A stretch of 18,991 nucleotides of DNA from Bacteroidia bacterium (GCA_025999775.1 BNXT01000011.1:1-18991); one strand, 5' to 3'; shown: positions 1 through 7,645, counted from the stretch's first letter. Notes: generated by a model from the sequence alone, not told the origin. Program-made: numbers and translations.

Positions 1-47
1 TTTAATAGCACTTCGGCTTTGTTTAAAAAATAAAAAAAAAGTTATTT
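1..47. other. Left-edge sequence after the truncated helicase
   Basis: A/T-rich, with runs of A on the plus strand. Translating it on the minus strand in all three frames gave no recognisable continuation of the helicase. Confidence 0.4.
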
Positions 48-1385
48 TTAGAGGTGCCCTAATGTTTCTAAACTCTTAATTTCTAACTTTTCGCTGTCGT
101 TAAATCCATCATCTTGCCCTTTAACCAGCAACTTAAATTGATTACGAATATCAAGCAGTTTATTGTTGATTGGCGTTGCCGAAAGTTGTAGCACTTTTAT
201 GTCTTTATGCTCTTTTTCCGGCTGTAAGAGATTGTTAATCAGATATTCATAGCGCGAAGATTTGTCGTTTCGCAGATTGTGGCTTTCGTCGATAACTAAC
301 AGAAGTTTATTTTTCCGTTGGATTTTTGAAAGCGGAAAATCGGAGTAGTGAGCAACGTCCAAACGCTCGTCCTGTAAATCGGAATGATAGCGCACAAGGT
401 AATCAATATCGTCTTTTTCAAATTTGGAATCGCGTCCGGTTTTGTATTGCAACCAATTGTTTTCCAATTTTTTAGGACATAGCAAAACCACTGTATAGCC
501 TTTTGATTGAAAATATTTCATCACAGCGAGTGCCGTCCAAGTTTTCCCCAAACCAACGGCATCTGCAAGAATTGCCCCATTATAATTTTGCAACATTTTA
601 ATCAAACTGATAACTCCCTTTTGTTGATAGGAATAAAGTGTTTGATAAATGACAGTTTCGCTCAAATGCTTCATCTCCTTTTTGAACTCTTCACTGTTGG
701 AAAAATCCAAATCTTTTTTGAACATTTCATACAAAACCTTGTAATACAAATCTTCGGGCGAATATTCCTTAAACAGATTCTTAATCAGTTTGATAATGTA
801 ATCTTTGGCTGCGATTTTTGTTTTGTCTATCAGTTCAATTTTATCCAATGCCACATCTTGCCAAAGAGTTTCAAACCATCGTTGGGTGGCTTTCCATTCG
901 TCATCTTCGCTGAAGGCGGCTGTGTTGAGTTCAATGTTACCACTGTCACGCATTCCCAATCCGGCATCGGTGAGGTTGCTGCTGCCGATAATTTGATAAT
1001 TTTTTCGTGAATCCTTATCCTTGTAAATATACGACTTGGCATGACAAAAGTTTTTTTGCACCGTTTTTACCTGCACTTTTTCCTGCCGAAGAAAATCAAC
1101 GGCTTTTCGAGCATTTTGGCTTAAATGCACTGCACTTGCAATTCCTGCATCGCTGTTGAGTAAGTCAATCACTTTGTTGGGTTCGACTTCATCACTCATT
1201 AGTTTGCTAAGAACGAGGCGAAATTTTTCCACATCATTGATTTCATTTTTCAGCCAAGCCAATGCATTGACAGAGAAAAAACCTGTAACGAGGTCTAAAT
1301 GACCTTGTTCAGAATATTTTCTAATAAAATCAACCACTGTATAAGGTTGATTTGGAGCGATTTGAATTTTGTTGTCAAGTAACAT
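48..1385 (-). CDS. PLD-nuclease/SF2 helicase, truncated at its C-terminus
   Basis: The 445-residue product has an N-terminal phospholipase D-like domain with one HKD-type half-site (H115, K117, then GSSN at 134-137), the arrangement found in PLD-family nucleases. It is followed by the first RecA-like lobe of an SF2/SNF2-type helicase: a Q-like YQQKG at 253-257, Walker A with GLGKT at 278-282, a DESH Walker B variant at 366-369 and motif III SAT at 402-404. Complete relatives are roughly twice this length and carry a second helicase lobe (motifs IV-VI). Here the frame runs through KLEIKSLE and then ends in a short TLGHL tail. ATP-driven translocation is therefore unlikely as it stands, although the PLD domain could still fold. 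The start is the ATG at 1383-1385, 6 bp after the stop of the upstream ATPase, so the two are probably co-transcribed. Only 47 bases follow the stop, so a continuation after a frameshift or insertion outside the window cannot be excluded. Substrate is unknown. Confidence 0.8.
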   Translation of the reverse strand: MLLDNKIQIAPNQPYTVVDFIRKYSEQGHLDLVTGFFSVNALAWLKNEINDVEKFRLVLSKLMSDEVEPNKVIDLLNSDAGIASAVHLSQNARKAVDFLRQEKVQVKTVQKNFCHAKSYIYKDKDSRKNYQIIGSSNLTDAGLGMRDSGNIELNTAAFSEDDEWKATQRWFETLWQDVALDKIELIDKTKIAAKDYIIKLIKNLFKEYSPEDLYYKVLYEMFKKDLDFSNSEEFKKEMKHLSETVIYQTLYSYQQKGVISLIKMLQNYNGAILADAVGLGKTWTALAVMKYFQSKGYTVVLLCPKKLENNWLQYKTGRDSKFEKDDIDYLVRYHSDLQDERLDVAHYSDFPLSKIQRKNKLLLVIDESHNLRNDKSSRYEYLINNLLQPEKEHKDIKVLQLSATPINNKLLDIRNQFKLLVKGQDDGFNDSEKLEIKSLETLGHL

Positions 1386-1391
1386 AAGGTG

Positions 1392-2702
1392 TTATATATT
1401 TATCAATTTAGTAGTCCAATCAGCCAAAAACAACGGAATGTTCAGCATATTCCCGTCTTTTTTCAGGTTGTTCATTGAGTAACGAATACGCAGTTTTGGT
1501 TCATAAAGTTGATTATAAACCGACAAACTTTTGCTTGCTACGCTGTGTTCCGATTTCACTTCTATCGGTATGATTTCCAAACCGTTTTGAACAATAAAAT
1601 CAACTTCGGCTTTGCCTTCGGAAGTCCAGTAGCGCGGCGTTACTTCAAACTGCGCAACGAGCGACTGCAACACAAAATTTTCGTTCATCGCACCTTTAAA
1701 TTCCGAATAAAACGGACTTTGATTGAGAATGATTTCGGGCGGCAGTTTTGACAATCGGCGCAAAAGTCCAATGTCGGCGCAGTAAATTTTGAACGCCGTC
1801 AAATCGTCATACGCGCTTATGGGCAGTGCGGGTTTGGTATTGGCAAAAATGCGGTGAACAAGTCCCGCGTGTTGCAGCCAGAGCAGCGCGTCTTCGTATT
1901 CACGCGCCCTTGCGCCGGGCTTTACGAGTTTGTAAAGAAATTTGCGGTTTTCGCGCGAAAGTTGCGAAGGTAGCGAATTCCAAATTGCCGTAATGCGCGG
2001 AATATCTTTTGTTGCGGCATGTTTGGCAAAATCATTTGCGTAAGCGTTTAGAATGGTTTGCAAAACATTTTCTACAACCCCTGTTCCCAAATTGTCGAGA
2101 AAAACCGACACCGCTTCGGGCATTCCGCCTGTAACTCTGTAACGGTTAAACGATTCCGAAAGGCGATTGAAAATAATCAGCGGCAACTCGTCAATTTCTT
2201 CTAATCTTTCCACAAAATCGAACAAATCAGGCGCATCTGCCCGCAAAAATTCGCGGAAAGTAAGCGGATACATTTCCATAAAATCGACTTTACCCACAGG
2301 AAAGCCGCCGCTCGAAAGCGAAACGCCAATCAAACTTCCCGCTGCAATAATAGCGTATTCAGGCGCATTTTCACAAAAATATTTCAGAGAGTTTAATGCT
2401 TTGTTACACTCCTGAACTTCATCAAAAATAATAAGCGTTTCTTGTGGTTTAATAGCAGAAGAAGATTGTGATTGCAACGCTCCCACCAAACGTTGCGGGT
2501 CTTTTGTGCGTTCAAAAATCTGTTTTAATTCATCGTTATTTTCAAAACTGAAATAGGCAGTATGCGCAAAACTTTGCTCGCCAAATTCCTGCATTGCCCA
2601 AGTTTTTCCGATTTGTCTTGCTCCTCGAAAAATAAGCGGTTTGCGGCGGTTGTTTGTTTTCCACACCGTTAATTGCTGTAATATGTCGCGTTCTATTTTC
2701 AT
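1392..2702 (-). CDS. AAA ATPase with DUF4143 C-terminal domain
   Basis: The 436-residue protein belongs to the large AAA_14/DUF4143 family, common in Bacteroidota and often present in many paralogues. Visible motifs are Walker A GARQIGKT (27-34), Walker B LIIFDEVQE (90-98) and a sensor-1-like AAGS (120-123). The C-terminal DUF4143 part includes GAMNENFV (337-344) and an EVDFIV...IEVK pattern (D368, E381, K383) that resembles a PD-(D/E)XK nuclease core. Length is typical and the gene looks intact. The biological role of the family is not established; ATP-dependent action on nucleic acid or a toxin-antitoxin-like role have been suggested. The start ATG (2700-2702) fits the usual MKIERDIL-like N-terminus. 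It has its own predicted promoter about 75 bp upstream and is followed after 6 bp by the truncated helicase, so the two probably form a small operon. Confidence 0.88.
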   Translation of the reverse strand: MKIERDILQQLTVWKTNNRRKPLIFRGARQIGKTWAMQEFGEQSFAHTAYFSFENNDELKQIFERTKDPQRLVGALQSQSSSAIKPQETLIIFDEVQECNKALNSLKYFCENAPEYAIIAAGSLIGVSLSSGGFPVGKVDFMEMYPLTFREFLRADAPDLFDFVERLEEIDELPLIIFNRLSESFNRYRVTGGMPEAVSVFLDNLGTGVVENVLQTILNAYANDFAKHAATKDIPRITAIWNSLPSQLSRENRKFLYKLVKPGARAREYEDALLWLQHAGLVHRIFANTKPALPISAYDDLTAFKIYCADIGLLRRLSKLPPEIILNQSPFYSEFKGAMNENFVLQSLVAQFEVTPRYWTSEGKAEVDFIVQNGLEIIPIEVKSEHSVASKSLSVYNQLYEPKLRIRYSMNNLKKDGNMLNIPLFLADWTTKLINI

Positions 2703-2740
2703 AAAATTTTCCTGTTTTTATCACATGTTTCGTTGCTTTT

Positions 2741-2778
2741 ATGTGTGAAATATCACATTTTAGCACCGAAATAGGTGC
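2741..2778 (-). promoter_or_regulatory. Two inverted repeats in the leader of the ATPase gene (possible operator or hairpins)
   Basis: Just downstream of the predicted -7 box are GCACC-N6-GGTGC (2763-2778) and, next to it, a TGTGA-N4-TCACA dyad (read on the minus strand) within 2741-2758. TATCACAT occurs again at about 2719-2726. The dyad resembles a CRP/FNR-type half-site pair but with a spacer shorter than the usual six bases. It could be an operator at the transcription start or RNA hairpins in the leader. No regulator is encoded nearby. Confidence 0.3.
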
Positions 2779-2808
2779 AAAGGTACAACTTTTTTATGAA
2801 ACAACAAA
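2778..2808 (-). promoter_or_regulatory. Bacteroidota-type promoter for the DUF4143 ATPase gene
   Basis: On the minus strand TACCTTTG (2778-2785) matches the -7 consensus TAnnTTTG exactly. A TTTG/TTG -33 box (2805-2808) lies 19 bases upstream, within the usual 19-21 spacing. Transcription would start near 2771, giving a leader of about 70 nt before the ATG at 2702. Confidence 0.65.
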
Positions 2809-2901
2809 ATTTTACACAAATGTTTCGGAAATCACAATGTTCGGCTCGGTATTGTCAATGTCCACAATACGTTCTACTTGAAATGCTTTTGAGGCGCTAT
2901 T

Positions 2902-5100
2902 CTAAAATCCTTTATCTACGAGATATTTCAGTCGTACCAAACGAATTTCATCTAAGGTATATTCATCTTCTCCGAGGTCTTTCAAGCATTGTTCGGGAGA
3001 GTCTGTATCTGCGCTACAGAAGTAGTCAAAGATGTCTTTGATATGATAGGGGTCAACGTGGTCGTTGAGGTGGTAGTCAATATTAATTTTTGTGCCACTG
3101 GCTACTATACGTTCCATTTCTGTAATGAGGGCGCTCATCGTCAGTCCTTTAGATTCCGCCAGACTTTCCAAAGAGAGTTTACGGTCGATACTTTGAATAA
3201 TAAACACTCGTTGGACGGACTTGTTAACGATCGTTTTTACCACCAAATCTTGCGGGCGTGCGATGTCGTTGTCCTCGACATACTGTTTTATGATTTTAAT
3301 AAACGGTTCGCCGTATTTAGCAGCTTTGATAGCGCCCATACCAGAGATTTGCGCCATTTCCTCAATAGTAATAGGATACTGAATGGTCATATCAATCAAG
3401 GATGGATCGGTAATAATAGCCCATGTATTGACGTTGTGATGTTTGGCGACACGATGTAATTCTGCTTTTAATAGGTCAAATAAGACTTGGTCTGTTGAAT
3501 TTTCTTTACTGATAACAATGGTATTATCAGCATTGTTGCTTTCTGCTTCGTAATCAATATCTTTGGCAATTTTTACGATATACGATTTTTTCAAAAATTG
3601 CCGTCCTTTAGGCGTAATCTGCACTGTGCCGTAATTGGCAATGTTTTTTTCCAAAAGATTATCCATCAAGCATTGTCGGATGACTGAATTCCAATATACC
3701 ACGTCGTGATCTGTTCCTGTTCCGAAAAACGACAGTTTATGATGTTCTAAGGCTTTAATTTCTGTTGAATGGCGACCTGTAAGGACACACGTGATATGCT
3801 TGATTTTCAGAGATTGCGACACGGTATTCATAAAACTGAGAATCTGCAAAGCCTCTTTAGTTACGTCGATTGTATCTTTGGGATGGTTGCAATTATCGCA
3901 GTTGCCACAAGGTATGGCATGAAATTCCTCGCCGAAATAGTGCAAGATATTTTGTCGGCGGCACATTCCGGTTTGAGCGTAGGAGACGATTTCAAAAATC
4001 AATTGCGAGGCGATAGCTTGTTCGGTGGGCGACTTCTCTTTGTGGACAAAATTTTCCAATTTACTGATGTCGTCTTCGCTGTAGAAAGCAATGCAATGAC
4101 CTTCGCCGCCATCGCGTCCGGCACGACCTGTTTCTTGATAATAGTTCTCTAAACTTTTCGGCATGTTGTAATGAATCACAAAGCGTACATCTGGCTTGTC
4201 AATGCCCATTCCAAAAGCGATGGTGGCAACAATAATATTGACATCTTCTTGTAGAAAACGGTCTTGATTTTCGGCACGAATGAGGGATTCTAAACCGGCA
4301 TGATAGGGCAAAGCCTTGATACCATTGGTCTGTAATACTTGGGTAAGTTGTTCCACCCGTTTACGACTTAAACAGTAGATAATGCCTGATTTATTGGGAT
4401 TATCGCGTACAAACCGTACAATATCGCGTTCAAGATTGGGAGTTTTTTTGCGGATTTCGTAGTAAAGATTAGGGCGATTGAAAGACGAGATAAACGTGTC
4501 GGCAGTTTGCATGCAGAGGTTTTTCTGGATGTCGCGCTGTACTTTAGGCGTAGCCGTAGCCGTAAGCGCCATCACGGGTACCTTCTTGCCGATTTCTTGA
4601 ATGATAGGGCACAATCGTCCGTACTCTTGCCGAAAATCATGTCCCCACTCCGAAATACAATGCGCCTCATCAATGGCATAAAATGCAATATCTAACGTTT
4701 GAAAAAATTCAAGATTATCCCTTTTGGCTAAGGTTTCCGGCGCAACATACAACAATTTGGTTTGTCCCGATAAGATTTCCTCTTTGATGAATGTTATTTC
4801 CGGTTTGGTTAATGATGAATTAAGGTAGTGGGCAATATGCTTACTCATACCGAAGGCACGAATGGCATCCACTTGATTTTTCATCAGTGATATGAGTGGT
4901 GAAACAACAATGGTTACACCGTCAAGCAGCATTGCCGGCATCTGATAGCATAAGGATTTACCGCCTCCGGTCGGCATAATGACGAACACATCATGACCCT
5001 GTAATACACTACGAATAGCGGCTTCTTGAGTACCTTTAAACTGATGAAACCCAAAAATTCGACGTAATTCAGTATGTAAAAATTCGGTTGATAAGTCCAC
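2902..5100 (-). CDS. recQ: ATP-dependent DNA helicase RecQ
   Basis: RecQ is a 3'-5' DNA helicase that processes stalled forks and recombination intermediates. The 732-residue protein shows motif I PTGGGKS (43-49), motif II DEAH (144-147) followed by the RecQ-specific aromatic-rich loop ISEWGHDFR, motif III ALTATAT (178-184) and motif VI QETGRAGRD (322-330). The zinc-binding cysteines of the RQC region are C380, C398, C401 and C404. A winged-helix region follows, then an HRDC domain at about 535-612. The remaining 110 or so residues look like the extra C-terminal helix-turn-helix module seen in Bacteroidota RecQ proteins, which explains the length above the roughly 610 of Escherichia coli RecQ. 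All catalytic motifs are intact. The gene is divergent from kdsD; the start ATG is at 5098-5100, with a well-matched promoter 43 bp upstream. Confidence 0.96.
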   Translation of the reverse strand: MDLSTEFLHTELRRIFGFHQFKGTQEAAIRSVLQGHDVFVIMPTGGGKSLCYQMPAMLLDGVTIVVSPLISLMKNQVDAIRAFGMSKHIAHYLNSSLTKPEITFIKEEILSGQTKLLYVAPETLAKRDNLEFFQTLDIAFYAIDEAHCISEWGHDFRQEYGRLCPIIQEIGKKVPVMALTATATPKVQRDIQKNLCMQTADTFISSFNRPNLYYEIRKKTPNLERDIVRFVRDNPNKSGIIYCLSRKRVEQLTQVLQTNGIKALPYHAGLESLIRAENQDRFLQEDVNIIVATIAFGMGIDKPDVRFVIHYNMPKSLENYYQETGRAGRDGGEGHCIAFYSEDDISKLENFVHKEKSPTEQAIASQLIFEIVSYAQTGMCRRQNILHYFGEEFHAIPCGNCDNCNHPKDTIDVTKEALQILSFMNTVSQSLKIKHITCVLTGRHSTEIKALEHHKLSFFGTGTDHDVVYWNSVIRQCLMDNLLEKNIANYGTVQITPKGRQFLKKSYIVKIAKDIDYEAESNNADNTIVISKENSTDQVLFDLLKAELHRVAKHHNVNTWAIITDPSLIDMTIQYPITIEEMAQISGMGAIKAAKYGEPFIKIIKQYVEDNDIARPQDLVVKTIVNKSVQRVFIIQSIDRKLSLESLAESKGLTMSALITEMERIVASGTKINIDYHLNDHVDPYHIKDIFDYFCSADTDSPEQCLKDLGEDEYTLDEIRLVRLKYLVDKGF

Positions 5101-5103
5101 GTT

Positions 5104-5132
5104 TTTTTATTGTAAAAGTTTTTGTAACTTTG
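5104..5132 (+). promoter_or_regulatory. Bacteroidota-type promoter for kdsD
   Basis: TAACTTTG at 5125-5132 matches the -7 consensus TAnnTTTG. The -33 position (about 5104) is only a T-run, without a clear TTG at the right spacing, so the assignment rests mainly on the -7 box. The start point would be near 5139, leaving a leader of about 44 nt. Confidence 0.5.
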
Positions 5133-5143
5133 TATTCACTACT

Positions 5144-5174
5144 CAAAGGTAACATTTTATTTTAAAAAAAACAA
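5144..5174 (-). promoter_or_regulatory. Bacteroidota-type promoter for recQ
   Basis: Minus-strand TACCTTTG at 5144-5151 matches TAnnTTTG, with TTG at 5172-5174 and a 20-base spacer, close to the consensus. The start point would be near 5137, about 37 nt before the recQ ATG. The site lies to the right of, and points toward, the kdsD promoter. Confidence 0.7.
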
Positions 5175-5182
5175 GTTTTATC

Positions 5183-6151
5183 GTGAAAAACTTCCAAGAC
5201 ATTCTAAACATAGCGCGGCGCACTATTCAAAATGAGGCTTCTGCAATCAAAGAACTCGAAGGTTTTATAGATGATGAGTTTGCCGAAATAGTGCAAAAAA
5301 TCCTTGCTATGAAAGGTCGTTTGATAATCAGCGGCATAGGCAAAAGCGCCACTATTGGACTAAAAATCGTGTCAACGCTCAATTCTACCGGTACGCCTGC
5401 CGTGTTTATGCACGCTGCAGACGCTATACATGGCGACTTGGGTATTATTCAGGAACACGATATAGTGATGTGTATTTCTAAAAGTGGAAATACCCCTGAA
5501 ATAAAAGTACTTGTGCCACTTATCAAGCAGTTTGGCAATACCTTGATAGGCATGGTTGGCGATACCTCCTCTTTTTTGGCGGAACAAGCAGATTATATCA
5601 TCAATTGCAGCGTCAAACGTGAGACTTGTCCCAATAATTTAGCGCCTACGACGAGTACCACGGCACAGTTAGTGATGGGGGATGCCTTGTCGATAGCGCT
5701 TTTGGAGTGTCGCGGCTTTACGGCAGCCGATTTTGCTAAATACCACCCCGGCGGCACGTTAGGTAAACGACTGTACCTGCGTGTGGCTGACCTCGTTGTA
5801 CATAACGAGAAACCTATGGTTGCCCCAGATAGTCCAATACAGGACGTGATTGTTGAGATGACTGCCAAACGGTTGGGCGCTACGGCGGTTATTGATAACG
5901 GCAAAATAGTTGGCATTATCACGGATGGCGACTTGCGACGTGTGATACATCAAAACAGATTCTCGCAAACCCTTGTTGCTGCTGATATTATGGGCAAATC
6001 ACCTAAGACAATCCACGACATCGAAATGGCAGTCAACGCCTTAGAACAGATTCGTACACACCATATTACGCAGCTATTGGTGGTTGATAATAACGACCAA
6101 TACGCAGGTATTGTGCATTTGCACGACCTTTTACGCGAAGGGATACTGTAA
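5183..6151 (+). CDS. kdsD: D-arabinose-5-phosphate isomerase (KdsD/KpsF family)
   Basis: The enzyme interconverts D-ribulose 5-phosphate and D-arabinose 5-phosphate, the first step toward Kdo for lipopolysaccharide, in the cytoplasm. The 322-residue protein has the usual two-part layout: a SIS sugar-isomerase domain (about 35-175) with ISGIGKSA (49-56), HGDLG (83-87), SKSGNTPE (99-106) and NNLAPTTSTT (151-160). The family signature HPGGTLGKRL follows at 188-197, then a pair of CBS domains (about 205-322). Length and motifs match characterised family members, so it should be active. The start is GTG at 5183-5185; no better in-frame ATG precedes it and MKNFQDIL gives the expected N-terminus. 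It is a single plus-strand gene divergent from recQ. No other Kdo gene lies in the window. Confidence 0.95.
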   Translation: MKNFQDILNIARRTIQNEASAIKELEGFIDDEFAEIVQKILAMKGRLIISGIGKSATIGLKIVSTLNSTGTPAVFMHAADAIHGDLGIIQEHDIVMCISKSGNTPEIKVLVPLIKQFGNTLIGMVGDTSSFLAEQADYIINCSVKRETCPNNLAPTTSTTAQLVMGDALSIALLECRGFTAADFAKYHPGGTLGKRLYLRVADLVVHNEKPMVAPDSPIQDVIVEMTAKRLGATAVIDNGKIVGIITDGDLRRVIHQNRFSQTLVAADIMGKSPKTIHDIEMAVNALEQIRTHHITQLLVVDNNDQYAGIVHLHDLLREGIL

Positions 6152-6164
6152 GTGTGGAGTGTGA

Positions 6165-6191
6165 ATGTCATTGCGGGCTTAACCCGCAATC
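6165..6191 (+). repeat. ATTGCGGG...CCCGCAAT palindromic repeat, copy 1
   Basis: ATTGCGGG (6170-6177) pairs with CCCGCAAT (6183-6190) across a five-base loop, 18 bp after the kdsD stop. The same palindrome recurs at 6485-6505 and as a left half at 7685-7693. A short GTGTGGAGTGTGA tract (6152-6164) precedes it. It could act as a transcript 3' hairpin but lacks a following T-run. Confidence 0.7.
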
Positions 6192-6220
6192 CCCTGTAAC
6201 AAAGGATGGCGAGGTAAACT

Positions 6221-6470
6221 TTTTTGTCTTAACACATTTTAGCTATTCATTTTCTTTTATCAATAGTCTTTTTATTCTTACTTTATCTTTTGTCTTGATA
6301 CATTTTATTCGTTCATTTTCTTTTGTGGCAACAAAAGAAAACGAACCAAAAGAAAAATGCTTGCTAAAAATAACAGTCGCACACCCCTGCGCAAGCTGCA
6401 GGGTTTTGTGCGACGATTTTTAGCGGTAAGGTATCACTTCGCTACGCTCGTGATATAAATAATGAACAAT
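6221..6470 (+). repeat. Structured roughly 250-bp dispersed repeat, copy A
   Basis: It begins with two tandem versions of a T-rich unit (a degenerate one at 6221-6263, then 6264-6331) and continues with three hairpins. The first pairs GTTCATTTTCTTTTG (6311-6325) with CAAAAGAAAACGAAC (6332-6346 after a six-base loop), 14 of 15 bases. The second is a 60-base composite stem: CTAAAAAT/ATTTTTAG (6364-6371/6416-6423), GTCGCACA/TGTGCGAC (6376-6383/6407-6414) and CCCTGC/GCAGGG (6385-6390/6398-6403). The third is TATCAC/GTGATA (6432-6437/6450-6455), whose loop read on the minus strand contains GAGCGTAGCGAA, related to the core of the neighbouring palindromes. Positions 6291-6470 match 10099-10278 with two substitutions. 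It has no convincing ORF; a MITE- or BIME-like element or a structured RNA are both possible. Confidence 0.8.
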
Positions 6471-6482
6471 TTTCAGAGGTCG

Positions 6483-6520
6483 TCATTGCGGGCTTGACCC
6501 GCAATCCTCTGCAACAGAGG
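6483..6520 (+). repeat. ATTGCGGG...CCCGCAAT palindrome, copy 2, with adjacent hairpin
   Basis: ATTGCGGG (6485-6492) and CCCGCAAT (6498-6505) flank CTTGA. Immediately after, CCTCTG-CAA-CAGAGG (6506-6520) forms a second small hairpin. The context GTCATTGCGGGCTT matches copy 1. Confidence 0.7.
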
Positions 6521-6533
6521 TGAGTGTGGAGTT

Positions 6534-6561
6534 CGGTCGTTTCGACTACGCTCAACGACCG
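6534..6561 (+). repeat. REP-like palindrome, CGGTCGTT-arm type, copy 1
   Basis: CGGTCGTT (6534-6541) pairs with AACGACCG (6554-6561). The interior reads TTCGACTACGCTC, that is GAGCGTAGTCGAA on the other strand. Same-type copies are at 10288-10315 (identical sequence) and 11131-11160 (opposite orientation). Confidence 0.75.
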
Positions 6562-6565
6562 GCAG

Positions 6566-6601
6566 CGCACCGATCCCTGAGCGTAGTCGAAGGGCGGTGC
6601 G
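6566..6601 (+). repeat. REP-like palindrome, GCACCG-arm type, copy 1
   Basis: CGCACCG (6566-6572) pairs with CGGTGCG (6595-6601). The interior CTGAGCGTAGTCGAAG is the reverse complement of the core in the preceding palindrome, so the two form a head-to-head pair like bacterial BIMEs. A second copy lies at 7698-7731. Confidence 0.75.
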
Positions 6602-6656
6602 ACTGTCAATTGTCTGAACCAAGATTTTCATAAGATTACAAAGATTAACAGGATTT
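6602..6656 (+). repeat. GTCTGAA-CAGGATTT repeat tract, copy 1
   Basis: GACTGTCAATTGTCTGAA (6602-6619) leads into an A/T-rich run of degenerate AGGATTT/AAGATT heptamers. The same junction to the GCACCG-arm palindrome is repeated at 7732-7775, and an inverted version is at about 11074-11114. It ends 20 bp before the stop of the RhuM-like gene. Confidence 0.6.
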
Positions 6657-6675
6657 GAATAATGAATACTGAATG

Positions 6676-7521
6676 TTACTCCACTCTCAATCGTTGTAAG
6701 ATATCATCCGCAAACATTGCCATCTTGGTAAATGCAAACCATTTTTTGCCTAAATCCTTCAACGACGCACCAATATGATAAACCGTGTTGTCAATGATTA
6801 AGAAACGGTCATGTGAACGATCAAATATAGTTATTGTTATTGCCGGATATTGGGCGTTATGTTTTTGTAAATCTAATTGCAATTTTGGATTCAGGTCTTT
6901 CGTATAGATTGTCGCCTTCACGCCTTTATCACGTTTAGACAACATGGTCAGTACACTTTCATCAACGTAGTTGTCGATCAATACGATGTCATTTTTTGCG
7001 GATTTGACGAGATTAGATACAAATTTGTGCGCATCAAAGATTTGTCCATCGTAGAAGATGCCCTCAACCGGTGGTAATGCTGTCTTTACAAAGAAGTCGA
7101 TTTTCTTTTCAGTTTCGGTAACACGTTGTTCGATTCGTTCAAAGCGCTGATTGACGGCATAGCCTTTGAGAAGATAATCTTTGAGTATGCGGTTTGCCCA
7201 TTGGCGAAATTGTGTACCTCTTTTGGATTTAACGCGATAACCCACCGAAATAATAACATCTAAATTGTAATACTCAATATATCGTTCGATAGTCCTTTCT
7301 CCTTCGTTCTGAACTGTTGCAATTTTTGCAACAGTTGAAAAAGCCGATAATTCCTCTTCTTCAAAAATGTTTTTTATATGCTTGGAAATTACAGATTTAT
7401 CTCTTTCAAACAGAACTGCTATTTGATTTAGAGATAGCCATACCGTATCATTTTCTAACCGCACCTCCAATTTAAGCAAACTGTCCGGTTGGTACAATAC
7501 AATTTCGTTTTTGTCGTTCAT
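6676..7521 (-). CDS. RhuM family protein with PLD-like C-terminal domain
   Basis: This 281-residue protein has the conserved N-terminal region of the RhuM (virulence protein) family: VRLENDTVWLSLNQIAVLF (20-38), DKSVISKHIKNIF (41-53), then NLDVIISVGYRVKSKRGTQF (86-105) and FRQWANRILKDYLLKGYAVN (105-124). These residues suggest a DNA-binding helix-turn-helix related to phage antirepressor/KilA-N-like proteins. A short coiled-coil-prone stretch (125-145) links to a C-terminal domain (about 155-275) resembling the phospholipase D fold, with HDRFLIID (237-244) and GASLKDLGKKWFAF (251-264). The usual HxK is H-D-R here, so nuclease activity is doubtful. The name RhuM comes from a Salmonella pathogenicity-island gene; the molecular function is unknown. 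It sits alone between repeat-filled spacers, as an accessory gene would. No TAnnTTTG box was found just upstream. Confidence 0.85.
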   Translation of the reverse strand: MNDKNEIVLYQPDSLLKLEVRLENDTVWLSLNQIAVLFERDKSVISKHIKNIFEEEELSAFSTVAKIATVQNEGERTIERYIEYYNLDVIISVGYRVKSKRGTQFRQWANRILKDYLLKGYAVNQRFERIEQRVTETEKKIDFFVKTALPPVEGIFYDGQIFDAHKFVSNLVKSAKNDIVLIDNYVDESVLTMLSKRDKGVKATIYTKDLNPKLQLDLQKHNAQYPAITITIFDRSHDRFLIIDNTVYHIGASLKDLGKKWFAFTKMAMFADDILQRLRVE

Positions 7522-7645
7522 AGATTTGAGATTTTAATACTTTCTTCTCTATATATAACGCAAAAAACACGGTTTTTGTATATCTACCCCATAAAAATTA
7601 TTACCCATTCCCTCGCCAAAATAGATAGGGCGGATGGCGATTAGA
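7522..7645. other. Spacer upstream of the RhuM-like gene
   Basis: A/T-rich sequence with a small CAAAAA-N6-TTTTTG dyad near 7561-7578 and no credible ORF. It should hold the promoter of the RhuM-like gene, but I cannot identify consensus boxes. Confidence 0.4.

Noticed and set aside
507..1010. 167-codon plus-strand ORF
   Set aside because: It is antisense to the PLD/helicase gene, whose motifs fix the coding strand.
2542..2766. 74-codon minus-strand ORF overlapping the ATPase start
   Set aside because: It is a different frame of the same strand across the ATPase promoter leader and N-terminus, and the product has no family resemblance.
48..5100. A defence island built from RecQ, DUF4143 ATPase and PLD-helicase
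   Set aside because: The grouping is suggestive, but no methyltransferase, restriction subunit, toxin or known defence core gene is present; RecQ is housekeeping and the ATPase has its own promoter.
6170..6190. Rho-independent terminator for kdsD
   Set aside because: The hairpin is good but it is followed by CCCCTG, not a T-run, and the same palindrome recurs away from gene ends.
6154..6423. 89-codon ORF after kdsD
   Set aside because: It crosses two unrelated repeat modules and ends inside the hairpin element; the peptide is low-complexity and matches no family.
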